DNA of 64,000 nucleotides, taken from the NCBI RefSeq assembly GCF_037042905.1, contig NC_087254.1, forward strand, positions 11,331,103 through 11,395,102, in the 5' to 3' direction. The notes under the pieces were generated by a model, which had not been told where the DNA came from, searched no databases, and saw only the letters and a list, made by a program, of their open reading frames with translations. Shown here piece after piece: positions 50,208 to 62,200 of the stretch (position 1 is the first letter of the stretch; each line of letters starts with the position of its first letter). Both the position numbers and the translations under genes were made by a program. This DNA comes from Lytechinus pictus. Taxonomy: Eukaryota; Echinodermata; Echinoidea; Temnopleuroida; Toxopneustidae.

Positions 50208-53200
50208 CACTATTACTTAAAACTTCTATTAATTTCAATACTTCAAGAAATACTACTACTACTTGCATGAAATGTTTACTGTTGTTGTTTGAGTTTTAAG
50301 GTGAATAACCCAAGATGTATAACCTTCCATTATGATTATTTAAACAATGTGACTAGAGTTAAATCTTTCAGTGGCTAAGTATTATAAAGGTAGAACAATA
50401 ACACGGTAATCTTACCTTTTGGCTCTATAGGAAATAAAAAGAAAAGGAGAAATCATGAAAGATTGTTTTTAATGAGTTATTCTGACAATCGCCATTACTT
50501 CCAATGGGAGAAAATGAATTAGTCAAATCTGGTGAAAATATCAAAGAGAATCCCTCTCGTACAAGAAAATAAATGTAACATGCAGCATAAAGCACAAGTC
50601 GAGTGATCATGCATTTTCAACAACCAGTCTTGACTTTTATTTCAATATCCTTGATATACCACCGCAATAGAGGTGTGGTGGCTCAGTGGATAAGACTCCG
50701 GACTTTGAACAACAAGGTCCGGGGCTCAAATCCCACCGCAGCACTCGCGTCTTTTGGCAAGGTGTTTATCTTGGGTACCCCGTAGGAGGGAATTCCTTGA
50801 ATGCTTGAGCATCCATTTTGGATAGCCATGCTAAGGCCAGGGTAATAGTATGCAGAGATTAGAAACATTTGTATTAAGCACTATATAATTGTTGTATATT
50901 ATTATTATTATAATAATACTTCTTATTTATGAGCAGACCACTTATGATAACTTTGAAAACTTGATACTAAAAAAAATATAAACATATTGTACAAGGAGAA
51001 CATTGCATAAAATCTTCACATATTATAATCATTAATACCAATTCTGTCTTCTAATATGTCAAGAAGCAAAACAAATACATATTTGCCAATTTTTTATAAG
51101 TGTAAATTCCTGAAGGGCACTTGTCACTCCTTAGGGAGCTTTCACACCTGAGCGTTTGAAAACTTCTTTCCAATTTACGTCAGGCAAGTAATTCAATCAT
51201 ATTACCTTACTGATACTAGGAATTTCTTTTTCTTAACAACGCAAAATGATTTGTTAAACATCAAGAGATGAATAACGTGATAAATCAAGAATTAAAAGAT
51301 TGATGTCTAGACGTATAACAAGTGTTTAAACAGCTTATCATAAAAACATTGTTTACACTGGCTAAAACATTAAGGTGTGTGACAGTGCCTTCATCAGCAA
51401 AAACATGCAATGTCTTATAGCCACCGCACACCTTACGACTGTTCGCGATCCGATTTTGGAACGTATCGCATTTTGCTCATTTTCTGAAAATGTGAATGGA
51501 ACATATCATTTTATTTGAGGTTAAAATTAATTGAAAGAATACTAATATAACCATTTTGAAAGATTGCAAGCCTTTATTTTGGAGTAAAGGCAAAATTAGT
51601 TTCAAATCGTAGCCAATCGTATGACTGCTATGACGTCATTACGACTAGATATTAAATTCACTTTTATTCTAAGAAGGATGATAGCATAGTCGCAGATTTG
51701 AACATAGGTATTCGTACGATGATTTAGAACATTGCACAATAAGATATTCTATGTCTCAATATTAGCATCAAATTCTACCAGGATTTATTCCAAAATCGGG
51801 TCGCAGACCAAGCGTAAGGTGTGCGGTCGCCTTTACACTAGAAATGTGGATAGAATTACTTACCTGATCACCTAGTGCTTCTTCAACAGCCTGTTATAAG
51901 ATAATCAAATAAATACAAACATAATTCACAAACACAATCCTATGGTTTGTGTTTATTTTCAAACATTCAAGAGAATAGCAAACTTTAAAGTGATTGGTTA
52001 ACATTGGTTTGACTTTAAAAAAAAAAAAAAAAAATCTGAGCTAGAAGGCCACACTTGTCACCTGTGTCTGTGATATGATACAAAAATGAAGCCCAGAAAA
52101 AATTGCATTCGGAAAATAATTATTTAGTGCTTCAAAAATTGAAATATAAAGTGACCGAAAACACCATCTTAATTTTATCCCATACACAAAATCGGGGTTT
52201 GCCTTGTAGTTTTAGCTTTTCATTCTCAATAATGGTTGTTTTCAGGGTTTATTAGTTCTAATACATGCACTTGTACACATGTTTCATCTTGGTTTGAGAA
52301 TTTTTTAAATCGGCTGCTCACAAATTTAAAAAATACCTTTAATATATAATTTTTACTTTACCTTTACAACATGGTCTGGTGGCATACAAACTTACCATGA
52401 TGGTAATTTATCACTCTAGTTAAAGGGGAATCCAACCCAAATAAAAACTTGTTTTTATAAGAAAAAGAAAAATCAGACAAGTTGATAGGTGAAAGTTTGA
52501 ACAATATTGGACAAACACCAAGAAAGTTATGAATTTTTAAAAGTTGTAAATATTGGTAATCACTATACTCATGGAGACTTCAACTTGGCCGCATATGGGA
52601 TGTCATAGTGATGTAAGGCAAGGACTACTCTTCCTTGTACTCCAATACATATTATGGCTAAAATGTCATTTTTCCCAAAAGTTTTACTTCAAATTATATT
52701 TTTCTTTCATGAGGACATTAAACAATATACTACCTGGCTTATATTTAGATTACTGCCCCAGGGGAATGGGTACTTAGGAGAAAACCACAAATCCCTGATA
52801 ATAAAGTACATGGCCTATGGGAAAGTTGTCCTTGCCCCTTGTCATAATTTACTTACCCAGTCGCCAATTTGATATGTACATAATATTAGTGATCTCAATT
52901 TTAAAGCAGCTATAACTTTCTTATTGCTTGTCCGATTTCTTTCAAACTTTCTCCAATCTGTTTCATTTATTTTCTCCTTCCATACAAAACATTTTATGGC
53001 CAAGGCTGGATTCCCCTTTAAACCCAAGTGAACCTTGGTTTTTCAATCCAGTTTCAATTCAATTTGTTTAATTATTATCAGCACACAACCACCGACCCCC
53101 AGCAATTGGCATATATAATACAGTGAAAATATGCCACAGGTCCCGGGATAAGATTAATCCCAAAGGTTACCATACTACTGCTTCTGGCACATTGACTATT

Positions 53201-56200
53201 GTTTGGGCTTATGTCAAATACCAATGATTATGAACACTTTGTTACTCTTCACCTTGGATGTGATGAAAAGAATGTTTTATATGGAAAACATGAATAATCA
53301 TCAAATTAATTATCATACAGGCATCATACGATCTCTGTACAGCCTATGTATGGCTCTGTTTGTGGACCTCTACAATGGAACATACAAGAAATCAGGCAAC
53401 AGTTGTACATAATTAAAACATGCACACCAATCCATTGTACTACGATCATAGCTAATGTAAAGAATGCACAACTGGACTTACAGCCAGAATCCTGTCTTCC
53501 AAAGTCTCTTCTTGTGTGGCCATCTTGGACTGTAAGGTGCTTAACCTCGCATCTAGATCAGTCACAGCTCTCAACTGGCTGGATTTGGCTTCCTCCAGGG
53601 CGGTCGACATCTTGTCTTGACTCTGTAACAGGCAAAAAAAAAAATCTTTTTTATTTACAGGGGGTAATTTTCACAACTTAAGCCAAGCGCACACTCTGCG
53701 ATCCGATACGACATGATTTTTTTTAAATCAAATATGAAAGTTCCAAGAAGAAAATTTACTTTATTTTAAGTTTGGCATAATGTTAGGAATAATAAAATCA
53801 CAATTTTTTGTTGTGGCAAGCCCTGTTGTCGGAGCAAAGTCCAAATCGGCGTAAAGTCGCAGCCGATGATGACGTCATTGCGATTTGGATTTAAATACTG
53901 CTATTATTTTTACAAGGGAAACTCAAACTAGACTGAATTTTCATTTCAGTAGTCCTACCACTATTCTTATTTCTGATCGCTAAGATTTTATTGGTTGGAT
54001 TGTTCATATCAAATGTTATTATGTCTCTGAAAAATCGGATCGCATAGTATGTGCCAGGCTGTACTGGCTAAATTTGCAATACTGGATAAGCTTTGACATT
54101 GCAGTGAATGGAGATTTTCCAGGGCTCTTTCAAGCATTTCAGGGGCAAATCCCCCCCCCCCTGCACCCTTGTATTTATTTCCCCGCTCTGCAGGTACCAT
54201 AGATTAAAAGGAAAGTGAAAATGTGTTTAGATAAACAACTACGGCAAAGTGATCAACAATGTAGAAGAAATGTATCCATCAACTTTCATTGGTAGTTAGA
54301 TACATGGAAATGATGCTACTGTATATCTCAATAGATGAATATATTTCATTAAACTTTCAGGATCAAGGCACTTCACGAGTTTAAAAGACTATTCCACTAA
54401 TATGCAGAGCCTAACTGCGTATATATCTTTTTGATGGTTATGCTTTGCTTTTTCCAAACCTTTTTATCACTTTTTAAAGTTGATGTGAACACACCAAAGG
54501 TTCTATTCGGTGCGCTACTAATGTGAAGGTTTATGTTCAAATAAACAGAAATATTGATGCGAATGCACCACAGGTTTTTTGTGCTACCAATGTGAGGATG
54601 CAAGTTCAAATAAAGTAAACAATTGATGTGAACACATCACACGGTTTGAATGCTGCCAATGTGAATGAGTATGTTCAAATAAACTTTCACACACTATACT
54701 AAACTTAAAGGAGAATGAAACTCTTGGAGCAGGTTAGCTTTTGTGAAAGCAGAAAAATCAAAGAATAAGATCAACAAAAGTTTGAGTAAAATAGGACTAG
54801 CAATAGAAGAGTTATGAGCATTTGAATGTCGAGATCACTAATGCTATAGAGATCCTCCCATTGGCAATGCTACCAAGATCTATGATGTCACAGATGAACA
54901 ACTCTCCCCTTTTGGACACTGAAAATATACCCCAAAACATATCTTTTTGTTCATTCTAATCATATGACAAACGATTCATCAATGATATGTTGTGAAACCT
55001 CTGTATTTGTCCTCTAATAAAAAGAACACCTCACCATGTGATAGACTCTATAAAAGTGAGAATATAAGTGAAATAAGTACTAAAGTAATGAGGGAGTTGT
55101 ACGTGTGTGACATCACAGATCTTGGTCGCATTGCCAATTGGAGGATCTACATGGCATTAGTGATCTCAATATTCAAATGCTCATAAGTTTATTATTCATT
55201 CAATCTTCCTCAAACTTTCAACAATATGTTTCTTTGATTTTTCTCTTTGATATGGATTCAGCTGGTTTCAAGGGTTTCATTCTCCTTTAATTAGTTAGGC
55301 GAAACCACCACTATATATGGAATAGGGTAACTTACCACATTAGATGAAGATGATACTTGTTCATTGATACCTCCGATGGCTTGCTGAAGGGTTGATATAG
55401 CAACGCCAAGCTTCTCTTGCACATCCTCGATCTTACCCTCAATCTGCTTGTCTTGGCTTTGTCTGGAAAAAAAAATTGGTATAAATATATAACTATTCAA
55501 TATAAATCTGAATTCATTTCTCAATAACGGTGCTTCAAGATTAATATATGCAGTTGTTTTAAACAATGACTTCATGAGAAAGTCTATAAAACCAAGGTTA
55601 ATTGCCACCATATCACCGTAATCTAGATTTTGTACAGTTACATGAACAGAACTTTATGAAATCATAAAATCTTAGCTAAAAAACAATCGCATTAAAGATC
55701 AGCAATGCAGATAAGCACATGTGGGACAATGTATTACTATTGCTTGGACAAAGACATGACAGCTGGCTGAATTCTGTGCTTTCTTTGCTATTATCTAATT
55801 AATAATATTACCCATTTCAAATTACACAATTTCTTCCAGAATGTTTGGCACATATTTTTCATTCATATATACATACATTTGATTCCATTTGATGCTGTAC
55901 CAATTTGTTTTCAAATTATAATGACAAGTGGCATTTATCTTCACATTAATTCAAAGATCGATTGACCTAATACCCCTCTCATATATGCTATTGGGCATTT
56001 TTTTGTTTCATTTTTATTTTCTCATTTGTGATGCACTGCAAAAATGTGTGCCATTGAAAAGTGTCCTTGTTCCAAAAATATAGAAAGTTAAGGCCTTCAA
56101 ATAATAACTCACACTAATCTATAGGCTTACACTTACAAAAAAACGCAACAAAGATAGGTTGAAAGCACGAATGGAAATAATGATAGCATCGACGATTACA

Positions 56201-59200
56201 TCACCAGCAGCCCCACACATTTCTTTTCTTTTTTGGATTGAGGGGGCCATTGATGGGGATGTAAGTTAAATCTAGGGCCCGTAATAAAAAGGTTATCGAT
56301 TAATTTATGCATGATTTTTAAGATTAATTCTACATTGTAGTCAATGCAATCAATCATCAAAAAAAAATGTTTTACGATAATTGCTATGATTTGTGTTACG
56401 GGCCCCTGGCCAGTTTTTTTCAAAACACGATATGAACTTTTGATCTAATTATTACTATCACCTATGCATTATAACCCTAAAAGAGCCGTGTTCTTTGGAC
56501 CCATCTCACAGCCGGCGGAGGGGGGGGGGGGGGGGGGGGGCGGATTCCAACCCCGTAAGATCTTGGCCTTCGATCACACGAGCGCAGCGAAAATTTGCAC
56601 AGTGGTAGTGTGCGATATAATCTACAAGGCTGTATGGTTAATTTTTTTGAAATAATAAGACTTTTCATTTAATGAATTAATTATGCTAATTTATTAATGA
56701 AATAAAACATTTGCTCTAATCAACTATCAAACTGCCTCAAAACTGCAAATTTTTTATTCACAGACTCTTTGAAGGATCCTGATCAAATGTACTTCAAAAA
56801 TAATTTGGTATCGCACTTTTTTCCGATGTATTTGATTGTTTTTTAATTTCTTATGTATTTCTTTGTTTTTAAACTTTTTTTTTATTTGTTTTTTCGATGG
56901 AAATTGTTGCAGACTTAATTCTGATCATAAACAAGACAAAATTGATTAAGTTTAATCAGTATAAGTAGAAATAATGAAACACTTATGAATTTTGGCTAAA
57001 TACACAATTTGCATTGGACGTGTACATGAATTCACGTTTTTGAGCAGTTTTGGGTCTGACATGCACTTACATAATGTTGCGTAATTTTGTAACCGCGTAC
57101 CTGGGCATCGCAAATTTGGTCTCAAAAGTTGCGCGAGATGTGAAAGTAAGAAGTCAGCGAGCGGCGCGGATGAAAAACTTCGCGCGGCGGATTTATTGTG
57201 AAAAATGTAGAGGGGGGCGGATTCCACCCCCCCCCCCCTCCGGGGCCTTTTAGGGTTAACAGCAATATACATGTAGATTGATTTTTTTTAATCTTGTGCT
57301 GGACATTTACCTTGTTTTGATTTCAGCCTTCATGACTTGTTCCAGTTGTTTTCTTGTTTCAGCTGCTTGTCTCTCCATCTTCTCCACAGTATCACTGACC
57401 TTATTCATACCACCAAGGTTCTTATGCCTATCAAGCTGAGGAATAAATGAAAACGGTACCATTACTTATCATTCATTATTTATGCAATATTGGAGGGTTG
57501 TTTTGGGCAATTCCACGGTTACGGAGTGACATTCAGAAACAAGTTTTTAGCATTCAAACAAAGATATCACCCATATATAAATAGTTATTTGCAAAGAAAT
57601 GGTACCTGACAGTAGTTGCTGAAACCCACTTTTCAAAATAATAACATATGTTATTTTGATCCACTGAATTAATGAGATATGAATATTCATAATCATGGTT
57701 ACAGAGTGACGTAAAATGGACATGCATATTTGAGGAGAAAACATATTGCTCAAACTCTGTGAACTTTAAATGGCTATCACAATGTTGAGTTATTGATTGG
57801 ATTCTATGTTGTTCTAGCTTTAATATGCTGCATTACATTAAAGAAATGGTGTATTTTTACATTAATTACAACTTAAAACATAAACCCATACCCGGTTCGT
57901 AATGACATCTGAAATATTCACACACAGATGACGTAAAATTAACTTATATTTTAAAATTTTCTTTTGATATGATGTAAAATGATGACCTTAAGATTATCCA
58001 AAAGAAAATTTTACAAAACAAGCAATAGTTTTCTGTTAAATTTAAATTAAGTAAAAAAAAATATATATGTAGTCCCATGTAAAGAATTTTGTGTATGGTT
58101 TGGATTCTCCTAAGAGATGCATAAGAAAAACAAGGCAAACGCCAAGCGTTGTCTCGCCTGCATATTGCAGTCATGAAGTGACTGCATGTCAAATCTGAAC
58201 GGTAACATTTAAGAAACTTTGAAAGGTTTTCTATTGTACCATTGGCAAATGTGCGTGACTATTATAAACGGTGCCAAGAACTATAGCTCATTAAATAAAT
58301 AACAACAGTTTTTAAAGAATAAACAAGTAAAATACAAAATCTGGTTCAGGTATAGAGAGTACTGAGTTCTGAAGTAAATTGTTAGTGTTAAAAAGTATAA
58401 AATTATAAAGTTCATGTCACTAGAGGAACAAAGTAGTGTGAAAGTTCATTGACCTTTGACCTTAATCAAATTCAACTCACATTCGAACCTGACCTGCACC
58501 TTCAAGAGATGGACCTCTGTTACGAGTTTGGCGATCCCACCTCGAAGCTATAGAAAGTTATTGTGTGTACAAAATAGCACAGTGCCAGTCATGGAAAGTT
58601 CTTTGACCTTTGACCTTAATCAAATTCAACTCACATTTGAACTTGACCTGCACCTTCAAGAGATGGACCTCTTGTATGAATTTGGCAATCCTACCTCGAA
58701 GATATAAAAAGTTATTATGTGTACAACACAGCACAGTGCCAGTCATGGAAAGTTCATTGACCTTTGACCTTAATCAAATTCAACTCACATTCGAACTTGA
58801 CCTGCACCTTCAAAAGATGGACCTCTTGTATGAATTTGGCAATCCCACCTCGTAGATATAGAAAGTTATTGTGTGTACAGCACAGCACAGTGCCAGTCAT
58901 GGAAAGTTCATCGACCTTTGACCTTATTCAAATTCGGCTCACATTTGAACTTGACCTGCACCTTCAAGAGATGGACCTCTGTTATGAATTTGGCGATCTC
59001 ACCTCGAAGCTATAGAAAGTTATTGTGTGTACAACACAGCACAGTGCCAGTCATGGAAAGTTCATTGACCTTTGACCTTATTCACATTCGACTAATATTC
59101 GAACTTGACCTGTGCCTTCAGGAGATGGACCTCTGGTATGAATTTGGCGATCCCAACTCGAAGCTATAGAAAGTTATTGTGTGTACAACACAGCACAGTG

Positions 59201-62200
59201 CCAGTAATGGAAAGTTCATTGACCTTTGACCTTATTCACATTTCGACTCATATTCGAACTTGACCTGTGCCTTCAGGAGATGGACCTCTGGTATGAATTT
59301 GGTCATCCCACCTCGAAGATATAGAAAGTTATTGGGTGTACAACACAATTGTTGACGACGACGACGCCGGAAATAGTGATACCTATGTCTCGCTCCGCTA
59401 CGCAGGCGAGACAAAAATTGTGGCCAATTATGTTCCCCTTTTGTATTTATGAAATCCCGTATGAGTTTTAAAGAAGAATTTGATCCAGATTAGAAATAGA
59501 GCCAATATAATTTTTTGTAAAATGTCCACTTTTGCTTGGAATTGCCCTTTTACAAAGAGTGATAGAGTGAATTAGAAGTGCACTTATGCAGGACATACAT
59601 TTTTTAGTGCATCCCTCCATTTACTCAACTTTTATTTAATTAAAAAAAGATATATAAAGTTAGCCTTACAAATTGTTTTATCAAGAATGTTCTACATTTT
59701 GTTCTATCTTCATTGTATTATATTGCTATTGGTTAATATGATTATCACATTAATAGTGTTTACCATAAACATTTATTTACTTTTCTTGTATAGTATAGTA
59801 TAGTATATTAGCGATTAATCGTAAGCTTGATCTTCACAATTGATTGTACATTGTAGTCAACGCAATCAATCATTAAAAAATGTTCAATGATCATTGCCAA
59901 GCTTTGTGTTGCGGGCCCCTGATCGTAAACCACACACATTTTGTAGCTCTAGGAATCAATATCACACAGGGTACTTAGAGAATTCATAAAATTTGTGAAA
60001 TCTAAAAATATCCTGATTTAAATGATATCTTGAGAGATTCAACATACCTTCTGCCCTTCCCGCACGTGAAGTACCTCTTCCTCTGTGAGTTTTTGTAGAG
60101 CGGCCCATCTCTTCTCGTTCTCCTCTCTCATTGCCTGTTCATGGGCTATACGGGCTGCTTGCTCTGCGTGAAGGTACTGTCAGAAAAAAAATACACAAAT
60201 AATAATAAATGCGGTTTTATCTAATTTTATTTCATTTTTTAATTCTTTGTTTGATGTCACATGTGCCTGGAAGAAGAATAGTGGAATGAATCACTGTGAC
60301 TAGCAGACCTGTCTCAACCAGGGTAGGAAATAATTTTTATATTTATAAGAGCTTTATGTTTTTCTCACATTAGGGTGTCTGCTGAATTTTGGGGGGCTAT
60401 TTTTGCTCATCCAGTAAATTTGCCGTAAATGCAAACATCACAATTCTACCCAGTTGCAGAATATTGACTTTCTATATATTCTTGAATATTTCATGTAGCA
60501 GATATTGGGCCGACTCCAGAAAAGTCAATTGCACCAAAACATTCCTTTTGCAGAATTTTAGGTGCAATTTGGGGCTTTGATGGGGGTAAAATCACCTGTC
60601 CCTCGGAGAGGACCTTAATCCGTTGGTCCTCTGGTTACCTGCTTACAAGCATTGACGCTCAATCAGGTAAAAAAATAAATACAATTTACCTGTCGCCTAC
60701 ATGAATTTCCTACACTGGTCTCAACTCCATAACTGATAGGGGTGTGCAAGTGGACCACTACACCGGGGTCCCCCCCCCCCTACTCTTACAAAAATGGTGC
60801 AGTGGGTTCATAATGTTTAAAGTTGGTGACTCTCCTTTACACAGAGCCTCCATTAAACATCCAATCCAAGGGACAGAGTTATTATGATTGCTCTTAGAGT
60901 AAATGAAGGTTGGGGGTAAATGGAATGTATTTACAAGAATATTTTTAGGTTATCATATATGTCACATCTTACAAAGCTCTGACAGAATTCAAATGTTTTT
61001 TTCAAAGGGGCAGGGTACAGAAATTGAATGATTACATATTCTCAAACATTTTATATACATGAACGTTGAACTGTCCATAAATAAATAAAAAAATGATAAA
61101 ATAATTCACATACATGTACATATTTCTAAGCTGCATATATAACAGCTTAAGAAAGTCTCTTCATTTGCATTATCACTTATTGTCTCAGGAAGCATGGAAT
61201 TATTTTCTCTGTTCATCCACATTTCCGTTTCTCTCTCTCTCTTTAGTTCCTAACTTGCGCTTGTATATTTCTCTTTGTTCCTTGCAATATACTACAGTCC
61301 AACCTCTCTTATCCGGACACGTTGGGACCAGCACCAATCCGGATAAGGGATTAATCCGGATCTGGGAGACCCAATATTAAATACACGCAGCTGCTGCCTC
61401 GATCCCCGATACGGCGGTAGCTATACGTTATCTATGGTAGTGGGCGTACAGACAGTATTCACTGCAGTGTCAGTGCAAATTATAGGCGGTATATTTACGG
61501 AAATGAAATCGAACAGTGGCCTAAACTGTTGGGTAATTTACCTGCTAAAATGATTGAGGAATAAATCGAGCATACCTCGAAAGAAAGAGATTGAATGACT
61601 CGATGAAACTAAGTTTTACAATTAGATCATCGCGGCGGCTATCGCAGCTTCGCAATGTCAGCCATTGTTATACTGACTGTAGGCTCAAATATGATAGATG
61701 GCGCTGTCCGTATTGAGGCCTAGCGTTAGCTAGTGAGACATGTGTTGTTATTCCTGGGAAACAAAAAAAGAACGTGATGAAATGTTTGAACTGCGCCCCG
61801 ATTATTATCCTGCCTAAGTTCTTTCGGTGATTTGGGTGAGATATTTTCATGAAAAATAATGTTGTTTTAGGTAGACTATATTAGGAAATATATGTAATCA
61901 AAGTGAGTTTGCGTATAGGATTGAGTTTAGATTGCATTCTCATTTCCTCACGTACTAGATTGAATTGAAAAAAAAAAAAAATCTCGGCAAGAGTGCGTCC
62001 GGATAATAGAGAGATCCGGATAAGGGGAGGCCGGATAAGAGAGGTCGGACTGTATCTTGAAAATGTCGTAAACTACTTATTTTCAGGGTCATCCTTGGGT
62101 TAGTATCCTGATTAATCACTCCATTCTAATTCTATCACTATAGGACCTTGTTACACTAACAAATACATATTGTCTTTTAACGAATTCATAATCAGCCAAT

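Noticed and set aside
58456..59169. Series of similar ~80-100-aa ORFs
   Set aside because: Translations of the 154-bp tandem repeat; the unit length is not a multiple of three, so no continuous protein exists.
58439..59345. CRISPR-like array
   Set aside because: The repeats are head-to-tail 154-bp units without distinct spacers, in eukaryotic DNA.
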